Notes: generated from the letters alone by a model not told the origin. DNA of 18,543 bases from CAZYTO01 sp964650405 (GCA_964650405.1 CAZYTO010000091.1:1-18543); one strand, 5' to 3'; shown: positions 1 to 6,589, counted from the first letter of the stretch. A program made the numbers and translations.

Positions 1-2
1 GC

Positions 3-200
3 GAGCGTGGGCGCGAGTGCCGGGGCGTTTGGCGGCGGCTGGAATACACGCTCCGCGGGGACCTGGGCGAGGGCCGCCTGGGCCGCCTGCTGTCGGACTG
101 GACCCTGCCGGGCGTGGGCCTGTACGCCATGTACCCGGCCAGCCGCCACGTGCCGGCCAAGGTGCGCGCGCTGATCGACTTCCTGAGGCAGCCTGCCTAG
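3..200 (+). CDS. LysR-family transcriptional regulator, C-terminal fragment (5' partial)
   Basis: The open frame enters from the window edge and stops at TAG 198-200. It encodes the tail of the effector-binding domain of a LysR-type regulator. Visible landmarks are a basic/acidic stretch LRGDLGEGRL, then LLSDW, then a P-G-x-G-Y-A-x-YP segment ending in SRHVPAKVRALIDFL, which is the typical last beta strand and helix of the family. About 65 residues of the usual 300 are present, so the DNA-binding domain lies outside the window. The first dozen codons align poorly with the family and may hold errors. The style is proteobacterial and the next gene begins abruptly, so this piece may come from a different genome joined during assembly. 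Confidence 0.75.
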   Translation, partial: ERGRECRGVWRRLEYTLRGDLGEGRLGRLLSDWTLPGVGLYAMYPASRHVPAKVRALIDFLRQPA

Positions 201-202
201 GG

Positions 203-1252
203 CTGTCTCAGCCGGCCCCGCTCCGCCCAGCCATCCGGGTCCGCAAGATCTCCCCGGCCGCCGTAAAGGCCAGGCCGGTCCACGACCGCAGCACCCGCCA
301 CCGGGTCCTGGCCGAGGGGGACTTCGTGGAGATGCTCAAACCGATCACGCCCGAGCGGTTGTGGAACGACTTCGTCGAGAGCGGCGACATCGACTTTTCC
401 TACGAGATCACGGGCCTCTCGCGCTACCGCGTCAACGTCTTCCGCCAGCAGCGCGGCGCCGGCGCGGTGTTCCGCGTCATCCCCACCAAGATCCTGACCA
501 TCGAACAGCTCGGCCTCCCCGAACAGGTCCGCCGCGTGACGAACCTCAAGAGCGGCCTGGTGCTCGTCACCGGCCCCACCGGCTCGGGCAAGTCCACGAC
601 CCTCGCCGCCATCATCGACCAGATCAACGAGACGCGGGCTCAGCACATCATCACCATCGAGGACCCCATCGAGTTCGTCCATCCCAACAAGAAGTGCCTC
701 ATCCACCAGCGCGAGATCGGCAATCACGCCACGTCGTTCGCGGAAGCGCTGATGGCGGCCGGCCGCGAGGACCCCGACATCATCCTGGTGGGCGAGATGC
801 GCGACCTCGAGACCATCCAGATGGCCCTCACCGCCGCGGAGAAAGGCACCCTCGTCTTCGGCACGCTCCACACCAACAACGCCGCCAAGACCATGGACCG
901 CATCATCAGCGTCTTCCCCGCCGGCGAGCAGGAAGGCATCCGCAACATCCTCGGCGACACGATCCGCGGCGTCGTGGCCCAGCAGCTTCTGCCGAAGATC
1001 GGCGGCGGCCGCGTGGCCGCCCTGGAGATCCTCTTCGCCTCCCCCGCCATCGGCAACATGATCCGCGAAGGGAAGACCCCGCAGATCACCAGCGCCATCC
1101 AGACGGGCGTGAAGGAGGGCATGATCGACATGGACTCGTCGATCCGCAAGCTCTACAACGAAAAGAAAGTCTCCGCCCGCGCTGCCTACGACAAGGCCAT
1201 CGACAAGGAGTCGTTCAAGGACATCCTGCAGGCCGAGGGGATCCGGGAGTGA
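203..1252 (+). CDS. pilT: PilT-like type IV pilus retraction ATPase, N-terminus damaged
   Basis: This encodes a secretion-superfamily ATPase of the PilT/PilU type, a cytoplasmic hexamer that powers pilus retraction for twitching motility. Seen: the N-terminal-domain motif SRYRVNVFRQQ, Walker A GPTGSGKST (codons 572-598), the Asp box IITIEDPIEFVH, Walker B-region DPDIILVGEMRDLET, the His box FGTLHTNNAAKTMDRII, and the arginine-rich end of the ATPase core. The frame is open from 17, but the segment before about 230 is the LysR gene read in another frame. A normal PilT has about 350-370 residues and starts with a conserved ASDLHL-type segment, which is missing here. ATG 335 is the first plausible internal start and would give about 305 residues. 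I read this as a real pilT with its 5' end lost at a chimeric or rearranged junction near 200-230. Confidence 0.85.
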   Translation: MSQPAPLRPAIRVRKISPAAVKARPVHDRSTRHRVLAEGDFVEMLKPITPERLWNDFVESGDIDFSYEITGLSRYRVNVFRQQRGAGAVFRVIPTKILTIEQLGLPEQVRRVTNLKSGLVLVTGPTGSGKSTTLAAIIDQINETRAQHIITIEDPIEFVHPNKKCLIHQREIGNHATSFAEALMAAGREDPDIILVGEMRDLETIQMALTAAEKGTLVFGTLHTNNAAKTMDRIISVFPAGEQEGIRNILGDTIRGVVAQQLLPKIGGGRVAALEILFASPAIGNMIREGKTPQITSAIQTGVKEGMIDMDSSIRKLYNEKKVSARAAYDKAIDKESFKDILQAEGIRE

Positions 1253-1256
1253 CTCG

Positions 1257-1363
1257 CCGAGTGCCGAGTGCGCAGTGCCGAGTGCCGAGGACTGCATGTC
1301 GAGTGCCGAGCGAGCGCCGATAGATGGATCCCGGCACTCAGCACTCGGCACTCGGCACTCTCG
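1257..1363. repeat. Heptamer repeat arrays in inverted orientation (unit AGTGCCG / CGGCACT)
   Basis: Between pilT and the hydrolase, a degenerate 7-bp repeat reads AGTGCCG at 1257-1290 and 1298-1315. The same unit reads in the opposite orientation (CGGCACT) at 1331-1363. The two arms could fold into a long imperfect hairpin with the hydrolase ATG (1324) near its apex. No function is known to me; it could act as a terminator. Confidence 0.8.
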
Positions 1364-2205
1364 AACACAAGACCGCACGCATCGGTGCGGTCTCGATCCA
1401 CTACGTCGAGGCGGGCAGTGGACCGCTCGTCGTTTTGCTGCACGGCTTCCCGGAGTTCTGGTACTCGTGGCGGAAGCAGATTCCGGCACTGGTGGCGGCG
1501 GGATTCCGGGTGATCGCCCCCGACCTGCGCGGCTACAACGACTCGTCGAAGCCGGAGGACGTGGCGTCGTACTACGCGCTCGAAGTGGCGCGCGACGTGG
1601 CGGGCCTCATCGTCCAGAGCGGCCAGTCGCCGTGTGCCGTGGTCGGGCACGACTGGGGCGGGCTGGCCGCGTGGCTGGTGGCCATGGTGCATCCCGACGT
1701 CGTGGCGCAGCTCGTGGTGATGAACGCGCCGCATCCGGTGCCTTACGGGCGGGAGCTGCGGCGCTCGTCGTCTCAGAAGCTGCGCGCGTCGTACCAGCTC
1801 TTCTTCGCCCTGCCGCTTCTGCCGCGCCTCCTCCTCCGCCCCTTCCTCGGCATGATCCTGCGCCGGATGACGAAGGTCACGGACGAGGAGCTGGCCGAGT
1901 ACCGGAAGGCCTGGCGCAAGCCGTGGGCGTTGCAGTCGGCGCTCAACTATTACCGCGCGCTCAAGCGCTACCGCCGCAATCTGCGCAGCGCCATCAAGAG
2001 GATCGACGTGCCGGCCATGCTGGTGTGGGGCGAGCGCGACCCGGTCTTCATCCGCGCCACGACCGAAGCCTTCGGCGAGTGGGTGCCCGACCTCCGCGTC
2101 GAGCGCATCCCGGAAGCGGGACACTTTGTGCAGAACGATGCGGCGGAGAAGGTCAACGAGCTGCTGATTGCGTTTCTGCGCGCCACTCGTCCCACTGCCG
2201 GCTGA
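1324..2205 (+). CDS. Alpha/beta hydrolase, epoxide-hydrolase-like
   Basis: The 293-residue protein is a soluble alpha/beta hydrolase most like bacterial epoxide hydrolases. These open epoxides to diols through an aspartyl ester intermediate. Visible residues are the oxyanion-hole motif HGFPEFWYSW (40-49), nucleophile Asp110 in GHDWGG, acid Asp239 in GERDP, and base His267 in EAGHF. A cap-domain NYYRA (208-212) supplies an epoxide-activating Tyr. The related haloalkane and fluoroacetate dehalogenases share the fold, but NYYR and YSWR favour epoxide hydrolase. ATG 1324 is the only possible usual start: a TAG precedes it directly and no ATG/GTG/TTG occurs before the core. Residues 4-13 are therefore translated from the intergenic heptamer repeat. 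The 3' end overlaps the opposite-strand epimerase gene by 53 bases. Confidence 0.9.
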   Translation: MDPGTQHSALGTLEHKTARIGAVSIHYVEAGSGPLVVLLHGFPEFWYSWRKQIPALVAAGFRVIAPDLRGYNDSSKPEDVASYYALEVARDVAGLIVQSGQSPCAVVGHDWGGLAAWLVAMVHPDVVAQLVVMNAPHPVPYGRELRRSSSQKLRASYQLFFALPLLPRLLLRPFLGMILRRMTKVTDEELAEYRKAWRKPWALQSALNYYRALKRYRRNLRSAIKRIDVPAMLVWGERDPVFIRATTEAFGEWVPDLRVERIPEAGHFVQNDAAEKVNELLIAFLRATRPTAG

Positions 2206-3001
2206 CCGAGCCGAGGAAGTCGCGCGTCGGCGACCAGCCCAGGCGGCGGCGCGTCTCCGCGGACGACACTTCCTGATCGATGGCCAGCGCTTCGCCGAAC
2301 GGACCGGCCGGCAGCGGAACGTGCGCGATCGCCCCCTGCGGCGCGACGGCCCGGGCACACTCGTTCAGCGTGGCCCGGGAGTCGTCCACGGCGTGGTGGA
2401 TGCCCGGGGAGCGCGCTTCGATGACCTTCACGAAGCAGTCGGCGAGGTCGTGCAGATCGATGAATGCCCAGCGGTTGTTGCCGTCGCCCGCCACGTTCAC
2501 CGGCTCGTTCTTGGCCGCCGCCGCGAACCACGGCGCGAAGAGACTCTGCCGTCCGCCGTAGACGCATCCCGGCCGGAGGACGCCGCCGTTTCCGCGCAGC
2601 ACCAGCGCCTCGAGCTCCGGGCGCCAGGCCACGATGGGCAGAGGACGCACCGGCGTGGCCTCGTCCGCGGGGCCGTTGCCGAGGACCCACACGCCGGAGG
2701 TGTAGAGCGTGTAGGCGTTGCGGGCCAGGAACGTCTCCAGGGCGGTGCGGCTCGGACCGGCCGGATCGCCTGACGGCTGCGCCGCCTGGACGAAAGCGTC
2801 GACACCGTCGAGCGCCCCTGACGCAGCCAGCGCCGGCAGCGACTGCAGATCGCCGCGCACGAGCGTCACACCGAGGCGGTCAAGACGGCTCGTGTCCCCC
2901 TCCGCGCGGACCAGCGCCAGTACGTCATGCTCGCGCGCCCGCAACGCCGCCGCGACCGCACTGCCGATGTATCCCGTAGCACCCGTGAGGAAGACTCGCA
3001 T
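2153..3001 (-). CDS. NAD-dependent epimerase/dehydratase family protein (atypical SDR)
   Basis: The 282-residue protein has an N-terminal Rossmann fold with the NAD(P)-binding glycine motif GATGYIG (residues 7-13) after the first strand MRVFLT. It belongs to the extended/atypical short-chain dehydrogenase group that acts on nucleotide sugars or related substrates. Further marks are RGDL near residue 55 (cofactor-side acid), a TSGVWVLGN strand, and a LRPGCVYG segment typical of NAD-dependent epimerases. The classical YxxxK catalytic pair is not evident, so the reaction cannot be assigned. The chosen start is ATG at 3001, directly before the Rossmann strand; a longer reading from 3019 adds MLSSAA. 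It is convergent with the hydrolase, overlapping by 53 bases, and lies downstream of the S1 gene on the same strand across a repeat-rich 244-base gap with a terminator, so it is probably transcribed separately. Confidence 0.88.
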   Translation of the reverse strand: MRVFLTGATGYIGSAVAAALRAREHDVLALVRAEGDTSRLDRLGVTLVRGDLQSLPALAASGALDGVDAFVQAAQPSGDPAGPSRTALETFLARNAYTLYTSGVWVLGNGPADEATPVRPLPIVAWRPELEALVLRGNGGVLRPGCVYGGRQSLFAPWFAAAAKNEPVNVAGDGNNRWAFIDLHDLADCFVKVIEARSPGIHHAVDDSRATLNECARAVAPQGAIAHVPLPAGPFGEALAIDQEVSSAETRRRLGWSPTRDFLGSVSRQWDEWRAETQSAAR

Positions 3002-3020
3002 GGCGGCGGATGATAGCAAT

Positions 3021-3090
3021 TCGCTGGTCGCTGTTCGCTGGTCGCTGATCGCTGGTCGCTGGTCGCTGGTCGCTGATCGCTGGTCGCTGA
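3021..3090. repeat. Heptamer tandem array (TCGCTGG/TCGCTGA/TCGCTGT)
   Basis: Ten consecutive 7-bp units of TCGCTG plus one variable base (G, A or T) run from 3021 to 3090, just upstream of the epimerase start on its strand. The period is exact and only the last base varies. Confidence 0.95.
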
Positions 3091-3187
3091 TCGGGTTGCG
3101 GGGTTGCGAGATTGCGAGGGGTTACGGGGTTACGAGGTCGTTTCCCCGTAACCCCGCAACCTCGTAACCTCACCTCGTAACCTCCAA
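3091..3187. repeat. Octamer repeats GGGTTGCG/GGGTTACG with an inverted counterpart
   Basis: The array changes unit without a gap to about 8-bp units (GGGTTGCG, then GGGTTACG). It then returns in opposite orientation (CCCCGTAACCCCGCAACCTCG). GGGGTTACGGGG at 3118-3129 pairs perfectly with CCCCGTAACCCC at 3144-3155, giving a 12-bp stem with a 14-base loop. It may form a second terminator-like hairpin downstream of the S1 gene. Confidence 0.85.
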
Positions 3188-3221
3188 AACGAAAACGCGC
3201 AGCGTTTCCGCTGCGCGTTTT
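3186..3221 (-). terminator. Intrinsic terminator of the S1-domain gene
   Basis: On the minus strand, 25 bases after the S1 stop codon, a perfect 13-bp stem (arms 3209-3221 and 3192-3204) with a GAAA tetraloop is followed by TTTTCGTTTT. This is a canonical Rho-independent terminator. Confidence 0.93.
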
Positions 3222-3245
3222 CCCGGACTGCGATGGGTGCCTGAT

Positions 3246-4664
3246 TCAGCGCTTCTTGCCCATGGCGCGCTCGAAGGCGAGGGCCATGGCGCTCTTGCCG
3301 CCTTCGGACTCGGCGCGCTCTTCCTGGAACTTCACGTATTCGTCGCGTTCCGCGGCAGCCTTGGCCGCTTCGTGGGAGAGGGAGATGCGGCGGCGCTGGG
3401 CGTCCACGCTCATGACGCGGACGAGCAGCTTCTCGCCGGGGGCGTAGGCCTGCGACGGCTCCTGCCCCGGGGCGACGACGATCTCGGAGTTCGGGATGAG
3501 ACCGGTCAGACCCGGCTCGAGCTGGACGAAGATTCCCGGCGCGCCGCCATGATCGACGACGCCTTCCACGACCCGGCCGATGCCGTACTTCTGGGAGGCG
3601 TTCTCCCACGGGTCGGTAGTGGCCACTTCGCGGAGGGAGAGGGAGAGACGCTTGCGGGAGGGATCGACTTCGCGTACCCAGCCGTTGACGTGCGAGCCGA
3701 TGGCCACGCCCGTGTCGCCCTGCTTCACCCCGAACGGGAGCTGCGAGAAGTGCACGAGGCCGTCCACACCCGGCTCGACCTCGACGAAGAGGCCGAAGTC
3801 CGTGGAGCGGAGGATCCGGCCGCTGAACGTCGTGCCGGCCGGATAACGCTCGCCGATGTCGCCCCAGGGCTCCGCCTCCTGTTCCTCACTGGCGACGAGG
3901 TTGCGCTGGCCCTCGTTCTCGACTTTGAGGCCCTTGACCTGGACCGGCTGGCCGACTGCGTCGACATCCTTCGGATTCGTCACCCGGCGGCGGCTCATTT
4001 CCGATACGTGCAGCAGACCGTCCACCCCGCCGAGGTCGACGAAGGCGCCGAACGGCGTGATGGTCTTGACCATGCCGGTCAGCTCGGCGCCCGGCACGAT
4101 GGCCCGGCGCGTCTCTTCGGCGCGTGCCGCGGCCGCTTCCTTCAGCAGGGCGGCGCGGGAGACGACGATGCGGCGGCCGTCATCGGAAAGCTCGGTGACG
4201 CGGAACTCGTGCGTCTGGTTGAGGAAGGCTTCCGCATCCTCGATCTTGCCGAGGGCGATCTGCGAGAGCGGACAGAAGGCGCGGACGCCGGCGATGCTGA
4301 CGTCGAACCCGCCCTTGTTGCGGCCCGTGACCTTGCCTTCGACGGGGAGGCGGTTCTCGAAAGCCAGCCGGAGCTGCTCGAGTGTCGCCTTTCCCTTGAG
4401 CATCTTGCGGGAGATGCGCATCTCGGGCTGCGTCTTGACGACGGTGCCTTCCACGATGTCGCCGATATCGAGCCCATCGAGCTCGGCCGCGTCCATGACG
4501 GCCTCGGACGGTCCACCGTAAGAGATGAACGCGTCTTCGCCGGAGATGGAGACGATCTGCCCCTTGAGCAGTTCGCCCTGTTCCGGAGTCTTGAAATTCA
4601 GACTCGCCTCGAATGCCTCGGCGTCCATGGTGGCCGCCTCGGCGATTTCCTTCGTCTGGGTCAT
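3246..4664 (-). CDS. S1 RNA-binding domain protein, ribosomal protein S1-like (five S1 domains)
   Basis: The 472-residue protein has five consecutive S1/OB-fold RNA-binding domains at about 30-88, 106-172, 190-260, 275-346 and 363-431. Its tail is charged and basic, ending GKKR. Domain 3 carries the typical TPFGAFVDLGGVDGLLHVSE signature and domain 4 has STDFGLFVEVEPGVDGLVH. Ribosomal S1 binds mRNA and docks it on the 30S subunit; E. coli S1 has six domains and 557 residues, and shorter forms occur in other phyla. This could be the organism's S1 or a paralogue acting in RNA binding, which the sequence alone does not decide. ATG 4664 is preferred because the domain architecture begins right after it and an AAAGGA ribosome-binding sequence lies upstream; the frame stays open to 5159 only through non-homologous sequence. 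It is a single-gene unit with its own terminator. Confidence 0.9.
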   Translation of the reverse strand: MTQTKEIAEAATMDAEAFEASLNFKTPEQGELLKGQIVSISGEDAFISYGGPSEAVMDAAELDGLDIGDIVEGTVVKTQPEMRISRKMLKGKATLEQLRLAFENRLPVEGKVTGRNKGGFDVSIAGVRAFCPLSQIALGKIEDAEAFLNQTHEFRVTELSDDGRRIVVSRAALLKEAAAARAEETRRAIVPGAELTGMVKTITPFGAFVDLGGVDGLLHVSEMSRRRVTNPKDVDAVGQPVQVKGLKVENEGQRNLVASEEQEAEPWGDIGERYPAGTTFSGRILRSTDFGLFVEVEPGVDGLVHFSQLPFGVKQGDTGVAIGSHVNGWVREVDPSRKRLSLSLREVATTDPWENASQKYGIGRVVEGVVDHGGAPGIFVQLEPGLTGLIPNSEIVVAPGQEPSQAYAPGEKLLVRVMSVDAQRRRISLSHEAAKAAAERDEYVKFQEERAESEGGKSAMALAFERAMGKKR

Positions 4665-4723
4665 GGGAGTGCTTCGTTCCTTTTTTTGATTGCGTCTCGC
4701 TCGGGAGATCGGCTGGGGTGCGT

Positions 4724-4729
4724 ATCTTA
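4724..4729 (-). promoter_or_regulatory. Candidate -10 box for the S1-domain gene
   Basis: The minus strand reads TAAGAT at 4729-4724, about 60 bases before the S1 start. A weak TTTCCC at the expected -35 position (4752-4747) gives 17-bp spacing. This is suggestive only. Confidence 0.35.
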
Positions 4730-4860
4730 CTCGAAAGAGGAGACGCGGGAAACCGGGGCAACGTGGGTCGGAGGGCGTTTGTTCCGTGAAAGTTTTCGGG
4801 ACGCCGGGAGGGAGGGCGGGCGGGCCGGAAGGGCGAAGGGCGGGCTGACACGCGGGCGGT

Positions 4861-4890
4861 GTAGGGCGCGACTGCGTCGCGCCGAACCCC
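4861..4890 (+). repeat. REP-like palindromic element (copy 1)
   Basis: The element contains the perfect palindrome GGCGCGAC-TGC-GTCGCGCC (4865-4883), preceded by GTAG and followed by GAACCCC. The same layout, with a GGCACGAC arm, recurs in reverse orientation at 5371-5422, so this looks like a dispersed hairpin repeat. Confidence 0.75.
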
Positions 4891-4966
4891 CGGGGGCGGG
4901 CGGGCCGGATCTGGCCTAGCGGCAGAACCGAATCAGGAATGAAGGATGAGGAGGAGTAACTCCGGC

Positions 4967-5005
4967 CCTTCCAGCCTTTCCGCCTTCCAGCCTTTCCGCC
5001 TTCCT
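4967..5005. repeat. 16-bp direct repeat
   Basis: The unit TTCCAGCCTTTCCGCC occurs twice in a row and a third partial copy (TTCC) follows. It lies in the gene-free region between the S1 gene and the candidate small RNA. No function is apparent. Confidence 0.75.
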
Positions 5006-5042
5006 CGAAGCTCCCGGCACGAAAAAAAACACGAAAAGCCTC

Positions 5043-5071
5043 TTGCCGCGCGCGCAGCGCGAACCTACATT
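5043..5071 (+). promoter_or_regulatory. Candidate sigma70 promoter of the three-hairpin RNA
   Basis: TTGCCG (5043-5048) and TACATT (5066-5071) are separated by exactly 17 bp. Each matches the sigma70 consensus at four of six positions. The predicted start falls near 5077-5079, just before the first hairpin. Confidence 0.55.
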
Positions 5072-5077
5072 GAGACT

Positions 5078-5307
5078 CCCGTCCCACCGGATGCCCCATG
5101 GCGGCTGTCAACGGTGCGAGGGGACGCGGAGAGCGGCGATGGAGCTCGATGCACGGCAATGCGAATGCCCCGAGCGGCTGTCAACGCATTGCGCCTCGTC
5201 CCGCGAGGCACGGATCGCCGGGACGGTCGGTTCGGATGCCCTCTGGTGGCTGTCAACGAACCGAGGATGGGCCCGCGGGACCAGAGAACCGCGGGCCTCT
5301 TTGCTTC
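5078..5307 (+). ncRNA. Candidate novel small RNA: three hairpins with a shared loop motif
   Basis: This is a probable transcript of about 230 nt framed by a promoter (5043-5071) and a terminator (5270-5302). It holds three hairpins about 70-74 nt apart. Stems pair 5085-5089 with 5112-5116 (CACCG/CGGTG), 5156-5163 with 5185-5192 (GCAATGCG/CGCATTGC), and 5227-5234 with 5257-5264 (TCGGTTCG/CGAACCGA). Stem sequences differ but pairing is kept, while the 21-22-nt loops are nearly constant: RATGCCC, 5-6 variable bases, then GGCTGTCAA. Within each loop GCC can pair with GGC, leaving a RAT/TGTCAA internal loop and a 6-7-nt apical loop. A further small hairpin (5193-5198 with 5204-5209) lies between hairpins 2 and 3. 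There is no convincing ORF. I do not recognise the family. Covarying stems around a fixed loop imply an RNA, perhaps one that binds or titrates a protein. Confidence 0.7.
5270..5302 (+). terminator. Intrinsic terminator of the three-hairpin RNA
   Basis: A perfect 9-bp stem GGCCCGCGG/CCGCGGGCC (5270-5278 with 5289-5297) has a 10-nt loop and is followed by the T-rich run TCTTTGCTTCT. It lies six bases after the third hairpin. Confidence 0.72.
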
Positions 5308-5370
5308 TCCCCGATACCCCCGCGCACCGCCTTCACCCTTCATTCTCTGATTCTGCACCCCCCACCCACG

Positions 5371-5422
5371 GGGTTTCGGCACGACGCAGTCGTGCCCTCG
5401 GCACGACGCAGTCGTGCCCTAC
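5371..5422 (-). repeat. REP-like palindromic element, doubled (copies 2 and 3)
   Basis: Two tandem 22-bp units each carry the perfect palindrome GGCACGAC-GCA-GTCGTGCC (5378-5396 and 5400-5418). The outer flanks match the element at 4861-4890 in reverse orientation (GTAGGGC at one end, GAAACCCC at the other). Confidence 0.8.
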
Positions 5423-5437
5423 GCCCCCTGCGCGTCC

Positions 5438-5490
5438 GCTTCGCCTTCGCCCTTCGCCCTTCATCCTTCGCCCTTCGCCCTTTATCCTTT
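5438..5490. repeat. Heptamer array (CCTTCGC/CCTTCAT)
   Basis: Degenerate 7-bp units CCCTTCG and CCTTCAT run up to five bases before the GNAT start codon. They occupy the position where a ribosome-binding site would be, and no Shine-Dalgarno sequence is seen there. Confidence 0.85.
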
Positions 5491-5494
5491 CTCC

Positions 5495-6589
5495 ATGCAC
5501 ATCCGACCCGCCGCCGCGGAGGACGCTGAGCACCTCGCGGAGCTCCTGACCGAGTTGGACTACCCAAGCACGCCAGCGGAAGCACGAGCACGCCTGACGA
5601 AGTTTCACGGACGCGACGACTGCTGCGCGCTGGTTGCTGCCAACGACGAGGGCCGCCCTGTGGCGCTGGCGAGCGCCCAGGTGTATCCGTCGCTGGAACG
5701 CGACGCGCCGAGCGGAACGATCACAGCATTCGTGGTCTCGAGGAGCGCACGCCGGAGCGGAGTGGGCCGAAGGCTCGTCGCCGCCATCGAGAGCTACCTG
5801 CGCGAGCGCGGCTGCGTGCGTGTCACCGTCGGCTCGCAGATCCGGCGGACCGACGCCCATGCCTTCTACGAGGCGCTCGGCTATGCGCGCAGCGGTTACC
5901 GTTTCGCACGTATGCTGGTCGCCATGGCCCTGCTCATCTTCGCCGCTGTCCTCGGCTCGAAGGCGCACGCCGCTCCTCCCCTGCACGTCGATCACATCAT
6001 CCTCGGCGTCTCGAATCTCGACGCCGGGGTCCGCGAATTTGAATCGCTCACCGGCGTGCGCGCGGTGTTCGGCGGGAAGCATCCCGGCCGCGGTACGCAG
6101 AACGCCCTCGTGTCCCTCGGGCCGGAGACCTACCTGGAGATCATGGCGCCGCAGGCGGACGCGAAGCTGGAAGGCGACTTCGCCGCGATCGCGAAGCTCG
6201 AGCACCTCACGCCCGTCGGCTTCGCCATCTTCGCACCCGACGTCGAGGCCGCACGCGCCCAGCTCGCCCGCAGCGGCGTGACGACGAGCGATCCGCAGCC
6301 GGGATCGCGGGCCACCCCCTCGGGCGCCGTTCTGCACTGGACGACGTTCGGTATCCTCGAGCCGAAGCTCGGCATCGTTCCCTTCTTGATCCGCTGGGAG
6401 GATCTCTCCGTCCATCCGGCCAGGACCTCGCCCGGCGGCTGCTCGCTGGCGGCGCTCGACCTCACTGCTCCCTCCGCGGCCGATGCCGCCAAGCTGCAGC
6501 TCGCGCCCGTCATCCACACCCACACGGGACAGGAGGCGCTGGCTTTCACGTTACGCTGCGGCGAACGAACCATTCACTTCCCGCGGTAG
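5495..6589 (+). CDS. GNAT acetyltransferase - hydrophobic segment - VOC (glyoxalase-like) fusion
   Basis: A single 364-residue frame joins two unrelated modules. Residues 1-139 form a GNAT N-acetyltransferase with the acetyl-CoA motif RRSGVG (86-91) and a C-terminal AFYEALGY strand. Residues 140-159 are hydrophobic and end in SKAHA|AP, like a signal peptide with a cleavage site. From residue 164 a vicinal-oxygen-chelate domain begins (HVDHIILGVSNLDAGV), with the GGKHPGRGTQNAL and YLEIMAP strands of the glyoxalase-3-like group. An exported VOC protein could start independently at ATG 5912 or 5924, in the same frame, with the GNAT stop codon lost by mutation or sequencing error. As written, the hydrophobic segment would anchor the GNAT domain in the cytoplasm with the VOC domain outside. 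ATG 5495 is chosen because the GNAT fold begins there. The phosphatase gene follows 12 bases later, probably in the same operon. Confidence 0.78.
   Translation: MHIRPAAAEDAEHLAELLTELDYPSTPAEARARLTKFHGRDDCCALVAANDEGRPVALASAQVYPSLERDAPSGTITAFVVSRSARRSGVGRRLVAAIESYLRERGCVRVTVGSQIRRTDAHAFYEALGYARSGYRFARMLVAMALLIFAAVLGSKAHAAPPLHVDHIILGVSNLDAGVREFESLTGVRAVFGGKHPGRGTQNALVSLGPETYLEIMAPQADAKLEGDFAAIAKLEHLTPVGFAIFAPDVEAARAQLARSGVTTSDPQPGSRATPSGAVLHWTTFGILEPKLGIVPFLIRWEDLSVHPARTSPGGCSLAALDLTAPSAADAAKLQLAPVIHTHTGQEALAFTLRCGERTIHFPR

Noticed and set aside
197..1489. Long minus-strand open frame (430 codons) opposite pilT
   Set aside because: It is the antisense of the pilT codons in GC-rich DNA; the protein shows no domain and is rich in Arg, Ala, Gly and Asp, as expected of a shadow frame.
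3237..4919. 560-codon plus-strand frame opposite the S1 gene
   Set aside because: The minus-strand frame has five clear S1 domains, a ribosome-binding site and a terminator; the plus frame has no recognisable motif.
5078..5307. The three hairpins as a tandem riboswitch of the GNAT gene
   Set aside because: A terminator follows the third hairpin, and about 190 bases with two palindromes and a repeat array separate it from the GNAT start; an independent RNA fits better, though long-range control is not excluded.
5043..5549. Short plus-strand ORFs across the small-RNA region
   Set aside because: They have no ribosome-binding sites, their composition is like random GC-rich sequence, and they run through palindromes and repeats.
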